From: RBG-13-68-16 sp041494245 | GTDB taxonomy: Bacteria > Acidobacteriota > Thermoanaerobaculia > Thermoanaerobaculales > Thermoanaerobaculaceae | NCBI GenBank assembly: GCA_041494245.1 | Contig: JBGQAK010000002.1 | Coordinates: 62,001 to 126,000, forward strand | Length of the DNA: 64,000 bases | Direction: 5' to 3' | Part shown: piece by piece, positions 16,418-24,359 of the stretch | How the letters are laid out: each line of letters starts with the position of its first letter | How positions within the stretch are numbered: the first letter of the stretch is position 1 | Notes under the pieces: model-generated | What the model saw: the letters and a program-made list of their open reading frames with translations, nothing else | The model's database searches: none | What the model was told of the DNA's origin: nothing | Position numbers and translations under genes: made by a program

Positions 16418-18265
16418 CTACGGTTTGCCCGGTCTCACCCCCCACAGCTGCACGGAGAGCCTGCGGGTGTCGCCGTTGCCGGGAAGGTACCCCTCGGGGC
16501 GCCGGAACACGAGGCGACTGGTGCGGCCGGGCTGGAAGAGGCGGGCGTCGAGCATGTACCGCGCGCGCGGCGCGTTGCCCGCGACGGTGAGCGCCTGCCG
16601 GCCGTCCACGAGCAGCTCGAGGGGCGCCGGTCCCGGGAAGGGCATGAGGTCCACAGAGAGCCCGTGGCCAGGCGGCAGGGGTGGCATGAGGAACTCTGCC
16701 TCGCGTCCGCCCCACATGAACTTCTCGCCGGTTCCTGCCACCACCTCGGGGAGCCACCACCCGCGGACAGGCAGCGCCGCGTCCTGGAAAAGGGCGACGT
16801 CGAGGAAGCGCCCCTGGGTGAGCGGCCGCAGCCGCTCCGAGACGCTCGGGAACCGGATCTCGCGTCCGGCCATCGGCCCGAAGTAGCAGAAGTAGTGGAA
16901 CGGATAGTCGGTGACGAGCAGGTAGCGCCCGGAAGGAAGTTCTTTGGAGTCGGGGCTCGAAGGAGCCAGGTGCCACCTGAACGGCCACGGGCCTCCGGCC
17001 CGCCGGTCGAGCTCTTCCTGATACGAGAGGAACGGGTAGAGACCGGGTTCCACCACGAGATCCTGGCGTGTCGAACTGGCGGACTGCACGGCGAACCGCA
17101 CGGCGTTCCATCCGGGGAGGTGGCTGCGGTGTTGCTCCAGGAGCAGCGGGTAGCTTCGCACCGCGAGGCTTACGCCCAGCGCCGCCAGCGTTCCGGCGGC
17201 TAGCGCGGGCGGCGCAACCGCCGCGGCGACGCCCGCAAGCAACGGTGCAACGGCCATGTCGACCGGCACCGCGTAGCGCGGGAACCTCCGGTTCTGGAGC
17301 CAGACGAGCTGGATGACCGTCACGGCCAGGATTACGGCCCATGCCACCGCGCCGCGCCGGCCGGCCCGCCGTGCCCACACCACGATGCCGAGAAGTGCAA
17401 GCACCGCAAGGCCCGCGGCGAGCCACGGCCCGCCCACGCCCTTGACCAGCCCGAGGTCGAGCACGCCGCCCGGGTTGTGCTCGACGAGGTTGCGCGCGTG
17501 CGTGCTGGCATGAGTAAGAAAGGCGGAGGCGAAAGCTGCCCAGCTCCCCTGGGCGAGGACGAGGCCGGCGACCGCGGCGGCCGTGGCGGCCACGGAAAGC
17601 AGCACACCGGACACCAGGCGCCTGGCCGGGCGCACCGTGATGGCGCCGGCCAGCCACAGGAGGGCGAGGGGTGGCAGCAGGATCGGGCGGATCAAGAATG
17701 CCGCGGTCACCAGCAGCGTGAAGCCGGTGGCCCTTCGGCCTTCGAGGCCCCACACCGCGAGCGCCGCAGCCCAGAGCGCGAGGAAGGCGGACGCCGTGTC
17801 GGTGAAGCCGCGCCCCGCGTGCAGCCACACCCCGGGGATGAAGAGCACCGCGAGGGACGCCGCGGCGGCCACCGGTGCGGGGGCGACGCGCCGCCCGAGG
17901 GCGGCGAGCGGGAAGAGGCACAGGCAGGACGCCGCGGCGGAGAGGAGCTGGAGGCCGAGCAGGGGGTCTCCGACCAGGTGCAGCATCACCCAGCCTAGGC
18001 CCATCCAGAGCGGGAACCCGGGCGGGTGCGGGAAGTGCGAGGGGAGGTCGAAGCTCAGCAACCCGCGGGCGAACAGCGTCTCGTCCCACTCCCAAGGTCC
18101 GAGGGGCAGGAGGGCGAAGCGGCTTGCCACCAGGAGCGCGAGGGTCGCCAAGGTCGCGAGAAGCTCGGGCCGAGCGCCGGGCAGGCCCCACAGCCGCCAC
18201 GTCCAGACCCGTGCGGTGTACGATACGCCGCGCTGGGCTTCCGCGGGTCGCGGTTTTCTCGCCAT
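16418..18265 (-). CDS. Membrane glycosyltransferase of the GT39/ArnT-like class
   Basis: A 615-residue protein with about ten to twelve transmembrane helices in the first 400 residues, then a soluble C-terminal domain of about 200 residues rich in beta strands. The first extracytoplasmic loop has 'GPWEWDETLFARGL', the acidic Asp-Glu pair that is catalytic in polyprenyl-phosphate-sugar-dependent enzymes such as PMT and ArnT, followed by 'HPPGFPLW'. It probably transfers a sugar from a polyprenyl-phosphate donor to a lipid, glycan or protein on the periplasmic side. It is divergent from yicC. Acceptor unknown. Confidence 0.72.
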   Translation of the reverse strand: MARKPRPAEAQRGVSYTARVWTWRLWGLPGARPELLATLATLALLVASRFALLPLGPWEWDETLFARGLLSFDLPSHFPHPPGFPLWMGLGWVMLHLVGDPLLGLQLLSAAASCLCLFPLAALGRRVAPAPVAAAASLAVLFIPGVWLHAGRGFTDTASAFLALWAAALAVWGLEGRRATGFTLLVTAAFLIRPILLPPLALLWLAGAITVRPARRLVSGVLLSVAATAAAVAGLVLAQGSWAAFASAFLTHASTHARNLVEHNPGGVLDLGLVKGVGGPWLAAGLAVLALLGIVVWARRAGRRGAVAWAVILAVTVIQLVWLQNRRFPRYAVPVDMAVAPLLAGVAAAVAPPALAAGTLAALGVSLAVRSYPLLLEQHRSHLPGWNAVRFAVQSASSTRQDLVVEPGLYPFLSYQEELDRRAGGPWPFRWHLAPSSPDSKELPSGRYLLVTDYPFHYFCYFGPMAGREIRFPSVSERLRPLTQGRFLDVALFQDAALPVRGWWLPEVVAGTGEKFMWGGREAEFLMPPLPPGHGLSVDLMPFPGPAPLELLVDGRQALTVAGNAPRARYMLDARLFQPGRTSRLVFRRPEGYLPGNGDTRRLSVQLWGVRPGKP

Positions 18266-18347
18266 GGTTTCGGGGCCGGGCCGTCAGGCCGCGGGCGGCG
18301 CGAATCTACCATGGCGGTACGGCCCGACGCGCGGGAAAGGGGAGGCG

Positions 18348-19241
18348 ATGGCAGGAGTGCTGCGGAGCATGACCGGCTTCGGAGGGGCGCAGGGGGACCT
18401 CTCGCCTCGCCTCTCCGCCCAGGTGCGGATCACCTCGCTCAACTCGCGGTTCCTCGAGGTCAGTCTGCGGACGCACCCAAGGATGGAGAGCGCCGAGCTG
18501 GAGACCGCGCTGCGCGGGGTCCTGGCGGCGGGGCTGACCCGGGGCCGTGCGCAGGTCACGGTGGAGGTCACGCCGCTGACGAGCGAGACCGGCGCCCTGG
18601 TGCTGCACTGGGAGGTCGCGTCCTCGCTGCTGGAGGCCCTCGCGAAGCGGCCGCCTGGGCTCGAGCTCGCACCTCTGGCGCTGCGCGACCTGCTCGCGCT
18701 GCCGGGGTTCGCGGAGGGGGGCGGTGAGATCGCCCTCTCGACCGAGGAACAGGAGGCTCTCCTGGGCCTCGTTGCGACGGCTCGCGATGCGCTGGTGGCT
18801 GTCAGGGAGCGGGAGGCTGCAGCCCTGCTGCACCAGATCGAAGGCGAGGTGAAGGTGCTCGAGTCGTTCCACCGCTGGCTGGCCGAGATCGGCGGCCAGC
18901 TGCGCGAGACACTGCTCGCCCGCCTTCGCGAGAGGATGGGCTCGCTACTCCAGGGTGGCGAGGTGAACCCGGAGCGGCTGTTGCAGGAGGCCGCCCTCGC
19001 CGCCGAGCGTTCGGATGTGGCCGAGGAAATTCAGCGCCTGCACGCGCACCTCTCGCACCTGAGGCAGCTGCTCGACGAAGGCGGCGCGGTGGGAAAGAAG
19101 CTCGACTTCCTGCTCCAGGAGCTGTTACGCGAAGTCAACACGGCGGCCTCCAAGTGCCGCGAGGTGGGGATGGGCGAGAAGGTCGTCTCCGCCAAGGCCG
19201 CCCTCGAGAAGCTGCGCGAGCAGTGCGCGAATCTGGAATGA
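18348..19241 (+). CDS. yicC: YicC-family endoribonuclease
   Basis: A 297-residue protein of the YicC/YloC family, now known as a hexameric endoribonuclease that degrades structured or small RNAs. The N-terminal 'SMTGFGGAQ' is the family signature, and the C-terminal DUF1732 region has 'LLQEAALAAERSDVAEEIQRL' type helices and 'KKLDFLLQELLREVNT'. A GGGGAGG site precedes the ATG at 18348. The stop overlaps the next start (ATGA). In many bacteria yicC precedes gmk; here it precedes a glycosyltransferase instead. Confidence 0.92.
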   Translation: MAGVLRSMTGFGGAQGDLSPRLSAQVRITSLNSRFLEVSLRTHPRMESAELETALRGVLAAGLTRGRAQVTVEVTPLTSETGALVLHWEVASSLLEALAKRPPGLELAPLALRDLLALPGFAEGGGEIALSTEEQEALLGLVATARDALVAVREREAAALLHQIEGEVKVLESFHRWLAEIGGQLRETLLARLRERMGSLLQGGEVNPERLLQEAALAAERSDVAEEIQRLHAHLSHLRQLLDEGGAVGKKLDFLLQELLREVNTAASKCREVGMGEKVVSAKAALEKLREQCANLE

Positions 19242-20767
19242 AGAGCGGGGTCCGGGGTCCGGGGTCCGGGCTCCGTCAACTGCCTGGCGACTGGACGGCA
19301 CGGCGGTACTGGTTGCTGCTGCTGGCGTTCGTGGTCGTGCACGGCGTGCTGGCGATGGCGCTCCCGGTCTCCGGCGACGAGGCGTATTACTGGGACTGCT
19401 CCCGCCACGCGGACTGGGCCACGTACGACCAGCCGCCCCTGATGATGCTGGCGCCCATCCCGTTCCGTTTGCTCTTCGGCGAGACGCGCCTGGCGACGCG
19501 CGGACCGGCCATCCTTGCGAGCTTCCTGCTCGGCGTGTTCCTCCTGCCGCTGGTGCGCCGGCTGGGCGGCGGACCCCGCGAGGCCGCCTGGGTGTACCTG
19601 ATCCTGCACGCCACGCCGCTCTTCTTCCTGGGGTCGTTCTACGCGTCGACCGATACTGCAATGGTGGCCGCCTACGTGGCCGCCACCTGGGCGGCCGTGG
19701 CCATCGCCCAGGGGGTGCGGCGTGCCTGGTGGGGGTTCGGGATCGCGGTGGGGCTCGGCTTCCTGGCCAAGTTCCCGGCCGTGGTGGTGTTGCCGACGGT
19801 GCTGGCGGCGCTGGTCAGCCGCCGCGCCCGGTCGCACCTGCGCACCAGCGTCCCGTACCTGGCGGCGGCCCTGTCGGCGGTGCTGACGCTGCCGGTGTGG
19901 ATCTGGGGCGCCCGTCATCAGTGGGCCAACATCACCTTCCAGCTCCAGCAGCGCCACAACCCCGGCCCGTTCACGCTCCAGTACCTGGCCGAGTTCCTCG
20001 CTCTCGCCGCGTTGCTGGCGTCGCCGCCGCTTGCGGCGGCGATGGCGATGGCATGGTGGCGGGGCTGGCGCCGCAGGGACCACGCCTGGGCGGTTCTGCT
20101 CGTGGGTGCGGCGATGCCGTTCGTCTTCTTCGGGTACGTCTCCCTGCGCGAAGAAATCGCGCCGCACTGGGGTGCTCCGGGAATCGTGCTGGCCGCTTTA
20201 GCGCTCGCCTTCACGACCCCGCGTCCACGCTGGCTCATGCGCTCCGGCGTCGCGTTCGGGCTCGCGGTCTCCCTCCTCGCGGTGACCGCGGTGCTCGTCG
20301 TGCCGCGGGCGCTCGGCGTCCGCTGGCCCTTCGTGGGGCGCCTCGAGCGAAACGCCCTCGAGACCGTCGGAGCCGCGGTGGGCAACGAGGAGATCGTCGC
20401 CGAGATCGAGAGGCGCCTGCGGCCGCACGAGTTGGTTGCCAGCGAGAGCTACACGAACGTCCACCTCTTCGCGTTCCTCTCGGGTGGAACGCTGCCCACC
20501 AGGCTGGCCCGGGTGAGCGGCGGCGTGCACGGGCTCGCCTCGCTTTACTGGTACCGGCCCGAGGAGCTCAGTGGGAGAGATTTCCTCTTCGTCACCGAGC
20601 GCGACGGGCTGAGGGCGGCGCTGGGCGACGTCTTCGCCAGCGTCACCGAGGAGCGGCCGCTTCAGATCGTGCGGGACGGCCGGGTCGTGCGCACGGTCTG
20701 CTTCCTGCGCTGCCGGAACCTGCTTCGGCCCGAGGGTGCCTTCACCCGGCTGGCTCCGGCCGGTTGA
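19238..20767 (+). CDS. GT39/PMT-family membrane glycosyltransferase
   Basis: A 509-residue integral membrane enzyme with about twelve hydrophobic segments. The loop after helix 1 has 'SGDEAYYWDCSRHADW' and 'YDQPPLMM', the classic acidic and His/Pro motifs of ArnT/PMT-type transferases that use polyprenyl-phosphate sugars. A C-terminal soluble domain follows. Its ATG overlaps the yicC stop. Codons 4-12 lie in a triple 7-bp repeat (GGGGTCC), so a copy-number change would shift the frame near the start. The sugar and acceptor are unknown. Confidence 0.82.
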   Translation: MKSGVRGPGSGLRQLPGDWTARRYWLLLLAFVVVHGVLAMALPVSGDEAYYWDCSRHADWATYDQPPLMMLAPIPFRLLFGETRLATRGPAILASFLLGVFLLPLVRRLGGGPREAAWVYLILHATPLFFLGSFYASTDTAMVAAYVAATWAAVAIAQGVRRAWWGFGIAVGLGFLAKFPAVVVLPTVLAALVSRRARSHLRTSVPYLAAALSAVLTLPVWIWGARHQWANITFQLQQRHNPGPFTLQYLAEFLALAALLASPPLAAAMAMAWWRGWRRRDHAWAVLLVGAAMPFVFFGYVSLREEIAPHWGAPGIVLAALALAFTTPRPRWLMRSGVAFGLAVSLLAVTAVLVVPRALGVRWPFVGRLERNALETVGAAVGNEEIVAEIERRLRPHELVASESYTNVHLFAFLSGGTLPTRLARVSGGVHGLASLYWYRPEELSGRDFLFVTERDGLRAALGDVFASVTEERPLQIVRDGRVVRTVCFLRCRNLLRPEGAFTRLAPAG

Positions 20768-20786
20768 AACCGATTCGGCAAGCAGA

Positions 20787-20900
20787 TGTCATTCCGAGGC
20801 CCGCCAGGGGCTGGCCGAGGAATCTGGGTGGGGGAAGGCCGCGATCCAGAGACCCCCTCCCGGATCCCTCGTCCTGCCTGCAGCAGGACTCGGGATGAAC
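20787..20900. repeat. Dispersed TCATTCCGAG...GAGGAATCT intergenic repeat
   Basis: The segment begins TCATTCCGAGG (20789), continues to GAGGAATCTGG about 27 nt later, and ends with an inverted pair CCTCGTCCTGC/GCAGGACTCGG (about 20868-20892). Sequences of this form are known as scattered intergenic elements in several bacterial genomes. Only one copy is present in this window. The gap 20768-20997 holds nothing else but the asnS promoter region. Confidence 0.45.
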
Positions 20901-20997
20901 ACAATGGCCTGCGACGGGTGTGAAACCAGAAGGAGGGCCCCTCGCCGACCGCGGCCGGTCCCGTGGGTTACAATCCACGCCTCGACCGGAGGCTGCA

Positions 20998-22293
20998 ATG
21001 CGTGACGCCGAGATTCGTGAGTTGCCGAAGCTGATAGGGGAGCAGGTGAGGGTGTCCGGCTGGCTGTACAACGCCCGCTCCTCCGGCAAACTGCGCTTCC
21101 TCGTCGTGCGCGACGGCTCCGGCTACCTGCAGGCGGTGGTTTTCAAGTCCGGCGTCGACGAGCGCATCTGGGCCGATGCTGAGAGGCTGACCCAGGAGTC
21201 CTCGCTGCGGGTCGTGGGCCGCGTCAAGGAGGACACGCGCGCGCCCGGGGGCGTGGAGCTGCAAGTCGAGGACCTGGTCATCGTGCAGGTCTGCCCCGAC
21301 TACCCGATCTCCCCCAAGGAGCACGGGGTCGACTTCCTGCTGAACAACCGCCACCTGTGGCTGCGCTCCAAGCGCCAGCACGCGATCATGCGCGTGCGCA
21401 ACGAGCTGGCCTTCGGGATCCGCGACTTCTTCTACAGACGGAACTACGTCCAGATCGACTCGCCGATCCTCACCCCCGCGGCGTGCGAGGGGACCTCTAC
21501 GCTGTTCGAGACGGACTACTTCGGCGAGAAGGCGTACCTCTCGCAGTCCGGCCAGCTCTACCTTGAGCCCGCCGCCGCCGCGCACGGCAAGGTGTACTGC
21601 TTCGGGCCCACCTTCCGCGCGGAAAAGTCGAAGACGCGCCGGCACCTCACGGAGTTCTGGATGGTGGAGCCCGAGATCGCGTGGTTGCACTTTGACGGGC
21701 TGCTGGACCTCGCGGAAGAGTTCGTCTCGGAGCTCGTCGCCCGCGTACTGGACCGCTGCAAGGAGGACCTCGAGCGCCTCGAGCGCGACGTCTCAAAGCT
21801 CGAGCCCGCCACCAGGCGGCCATACCCGCGCATCGACTACGGCAACGCGGTGACCAGGCTGCAGGAGAAGGGGTTCGAGGTGAAGTTCGGCGACGACTTC
21901 GGCGGCGACGAGGAGACGGCGCTGGCCGACGAGTCGGGCGCCCCGGTGATGATCACCCGGTACCCGGCGGCCATCAAGGCGTTCTACATGGAACCCGACC
22001 CAAACGACCCCACGCGCGCGCTGGCGATGGACATGATCGCCCCCGAGGGGTACGGCGAGATCATCGGCGGCTCTGAGCGCATCTCCTCGCTCGAGCTGCT
22101 GGAGAAGCGCATCGCGGACCACGACCTCCCGCGCGAGGCGTTCCAGTGGTACGTGGACGTGCGCAAGTACGGCCGGTTCCCGCACTCCGGCTTCGGCATG
22201 GGGATCGAGCGAGTGGTCACGTGGTTGTGCGGGCTGTCGCACCTGCGGGAGGCGATTCCGTACCCGCGCATGCTGAACCGGCTGTACCCGTAG
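20998..22293 (+). CDS. asnS: Asparaginyl-tRNA synthetase
   Basis: A 431-residue class IIb synthetase that charges tRNA-Asn. The N-terminal OB-fold (VRVSGWLYNARSSGKLRFLVVRDG) binds the anticodon; motif 2 is 'FRAEKSKTRRHLTEFWMVE' and motif 3 'GFGMGIERVVTWL'. 'CEGTSTLFETDYFG' and the absence of an AspRS GAD insertion support Asn specificity. A TACAAT -10 (20969-20974) and a CGGAGG site lie upstream of the ATG. Confidence 0.95.
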   Translation: MRDAEIRELPKLIGEQVRVSGWLYNARSSGKLRFLVVRDGSGYLQAVVFKSGVDERIWADAERLTQESSLRVVGRVKEDTRAPGGVELQVEDLVIVQVCPDYPISPKEHGVDFLLNNRHLWLRSKRQHAIMRVRNELAFGIRDFFYRRNYVQIDSPILTPAACEGTSTLFETDYFGEKAYLSQSGQLYLEPAAAAHGKVYCFGPTFRAEKSKTRRHLTEFWMVEPEIAWLHFDGLLDLAEEFVSELVARVLDRCKEDLERLERDVSKLEPATRRPYPRIDYGNAVTRLQEKGFEVKFGDDFGGDEETALADESGAPVMITRYPAAIKAFYMEPDPNDPTRALAMDMIAPEGYGEIIGGSERISSLELLEKRIADHDLPREAFQWYVDVRKYGRFPHSGFGMGIERVVTWLCGLSHLREAIPYPRMLNRLYP

Positions 22294-22334
22294 CTCCTGC
22301 GCGGCCAGTCTCCGACCGTCTGCGGCGTCAGGCT

Positions 22335-22420
22335 GCGGTGTCACGCGTCCTCATGTAGCCTCCGGCTACACTCCGGCGCGGCCGCCTCGCCTTCCTTGCA
22401 TCCGGCCGAATCCGGGCCGC
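22335..22420. repeat. Dispersed intergenic repeat, copy 3
   Basis: Core hairpin GTAGCC-TCC-GGCTAC at 22354-22368, preceded by CGCGTCCTCAT and followed by a GC-rich tail as in copies 1 and 2. A relative of the GGCGCGGGCTACACGCC motif of copy 1 appears at about 22490-22506, overlapping the 3' end of the aminotransferase gene. No gene is seen in 22294-22497. Confidence 0.75.
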
Positions 22421-22497
22421 GCGGCCTAGCGGCGAACGCGGTGGGGCACACGAAGGGAGTGTTCCAAAGACCACTTGCCGATCTGCGGCGGCGTGGG

Positions 22498-23694
22498 CTA
22501 CATGCCACCTGCTTCGGCATAGATTCCGGCGAATGGCGACCGGTCACCGCGCCTTGCGACGGCGGCGCGGGCGGGCACGATCTCCCGCAGCGCCGCCACG
22601 AACGCCGCCATCTCCTCCGGGGTGCCGATCGAGACCCGCAGCCACGTGGGCATCGAGGGGAACCTCCTCCCGACCAGCACCTTGCGGGCCTTGAACTCGC
22701 TGATGAGAGAAGCCACGTCGCGCCCCGTCTCAATCATCACGAAGTTGGCCTCGGAGGGGATGACCCGGCGGCCGTCTGCGGCGAGCTGCGCCACCAGCCA
22801 GCGCCGCGTGTCATTCATGCGGCGCCTCATCCGCGAGACCAACTCGGCATCCGCCAGGCTGGCCAGGGCGGCCGCGAGCACCGCGGCGTTGGTGTTGGAA
22901 AACGATGCATGGCGCGCGAGCGCCTCGATCTTGTCCTTCGCCGCAACCGCGTAGCCGAGGCGCATGCCGGCCATGCCGTAGATCTTCGAGAACGTCCGGA
23001 CGACGATCAGGTTTGGGTGCGCGCCGAGGAGGTCGAAGGCGCTGCGGTAGGCGGGGTTCTCGACGAAGTGGAAGTAGGCCTCGTCGACGAGCACGGTGAC
23101 CGATGGAGGGACGCGCGAGAGAAACGCGGCCAGCTCCTCGCCGGTGACGATCGTGCCGGTGGGGTTGTTGGGGTTGCACACGTAGACGAGGCCGGTCGCC
23201 GCGTCGCACGCCGCGGCCATGCGCGGGAGATCATGGCGGAACGAGGCGTCGAGCGGCACCTTGACGGGCTCCGCCTTCGTGACCCGGTTGTAGGCGAGCA
23301 CAGCCTCGAACGTCGGTTCGGCCACCACCACCTTTCTGCCGGGGGCGAGGAACGCGCCGTCGGCCATGCGCAGGATGTCGCTCGATCCGCAGCCCAGCAG
23401 CACCTGCTCCGGGGGAACGCCGTGCGCCTTGGCCAGCGCCCGCCGCACCTCGTCGACCGCCGCGTCGGGGTAGCGGCCGGCGACCGCCTGCGAGCGCGTC
23501 ATCGCCTCGCGCGCCGCCGGGGAGGGCCCGTACGGATTCTCGTTCGAGTTGAGCTCGACCAGATCGCCGGGTTCGCCCCACTCGAGGCTTGCCCTCGCCG
23601 CGTGCGGCGCCATCCCCAGGTCGATCAGCGCCGCCCCGGCGGCGGCGCCCAGGACCGCGCCGAAACCCCGGCGTGTCATTCCGCTCGTACCCAT
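22498..23694 (-). CDS. HisC-like PLP aminotransferase with a twin-arginine signal
   Basis: A 398-residue fold-type I aminotransferase most like histidinol-phosphate aminotransferase: 'LNSNENPYGPSP' substrate-loop motif, 'CNPNNPTGT', and the PLP lysine in 'TFSKIYGMAGMRLGY'. Unlike ordinary HisC it begins with 'MTRRGFGAVLGAAAGAALI', a Tat signal sequence with RRGF followed by a hydrophobic stretch and an Ala-X-Ala site near residue 35, so the folded holoenzyme is predicted to be exported. An AAGGAGGG site precedes the ATG. No his genes are near. The amino-group substrate is unknown. Confidence 0.85.
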   Translation of the reverse strand: MGTSGMTRRGFGAVLGAAAGAALIDLGMAPHAARASLEWGEPGDLVELNSNENPYGPSPAAREAMTRSQAVAGRYPDAAVDEVRRALAKAHGVPPEQVLLGCGSSDILRMADGAFLAPGRKVVVAEPTFEAVLAYNRVTKAEPVKVPLDASFRHDLPRMAAACDAATGLVYVCNPNNPTGTIVTGEELAAFLSRVPPSVTVLVDEAYFHFVENPAYRSAFDLLGAHPNLIVVRTFSKIYGMAGMRLGYAVAAKDKIEALARHASFSNTNAAVLAAALASLADAELVSRMRRRMNDTRRWLVAQLAADGRRVIPSEANFVMIETGRDVASLISEFKARKVLVGRRFPSMPTWLRVSIGTPEEMAAFVAALREIVPARAAVARRGDRSPFAGIYAEAGGM

Positions 23695-23887
23695 GATGCC
23701 CTCCTTCCGGCTCGTGCCGTGTTCGATGCGGGGTCGCTCCGAAGTGTACGGCGCTCATGCGTGCGCCGACAACCGGCGGCTCCGGCAACTCGGCGTGGAA
23801 GCTGGAGCCGGTTAGGCGCGACGGGACGCTTCGTTCCGCCGGCGGCGGGACTCAGGGTGGCCTTCGGCTTGGGCAGGAAGTCGAACG

Positions 23888-24271
23888 CTAATTGACGGCC
23901 TGCGGGGCGATGAGCGAGAACTGTCCGATCTCGACCTCGAACTCCTCGCCGCCCGCGGAGCGCATCAGGTAGGTGCCCTCCATGGTGCCGAACGGCGTCG
24001 GTAGCGGGCAGAAGCTCGCGTACTCGAAGGAGGTCTCCGGCGGCAGCAGCGGCGTCTTGCCGACGACGCCCGGGCCCTCGACCTCCTCCGAGTGGCCGTT
24101 GCCGTCCGTGATGAGCCAGTGCCGGCGCAGCAGCTGCACGGTCTCGTCGCCTTGGTTGGAGATGCGCACCCGGTAGGCGAAGAAGTAGTTGCAATCTTCG
24201 GGTGCGCTGCGCTCGGCCAGGTAGGCCGGCGCGACCTGGACGCGGATCCCCCGGGTGGTGGTATCGCTCAT
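23888..24271 (-). CDS. apaG: ApaG protein
   Basis: A 127-residue protein of the ApaG/DUF525 family, a fibronectin-III-like beta sandwich. The core 'YFFAYRVRISNQGDETVQLLRRHWLITDGNG' region and 'VVGKTPLLPPETSFEYASFCPLPTPFGTMEG' region are characteristic; length matches E. coli ApaG (125). The biochemical role is unclear in general; mutants affect Co/Mg handling in enterobacteria. A GATAAT box (24287-24282) lies 10 nt before the ATG, back to back with the rimO promoter. Confidence 0.93.
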   Translation of the reverse strand: MSDTTTRGIRVQVAPAYLAERSAPEDCNYFFAYRVRISNQGDETVQLLRRHWLITDGNGHSEEVEGPGVVGKTPLLPPETSFEYASFCPLPTPFGTMEGTYLMRSAGGEEFEVEIGQFSLIAPQAVN

Positions 24272-24342
24272 CCTCGTTCGAATTATCGCACCCCGGGGGG
24301 TGTGCCTCCCGGCCAGGCCAGACTGAGTCGCTGCTGCCGCGG

Positions 24343-24351
24343 TGCTAGAAT
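24343..24351 (+). promoter_or_regulatory. Extended -10 promoter of rimO (leaderless type)
   Basis: TGC-TAGAAT at 24343-24351, 8 nt before the GTG at 24360. No ribosome site fits in between. Confidence 0.5.
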
Positions 24352-24359
24352 CCGCCGCC

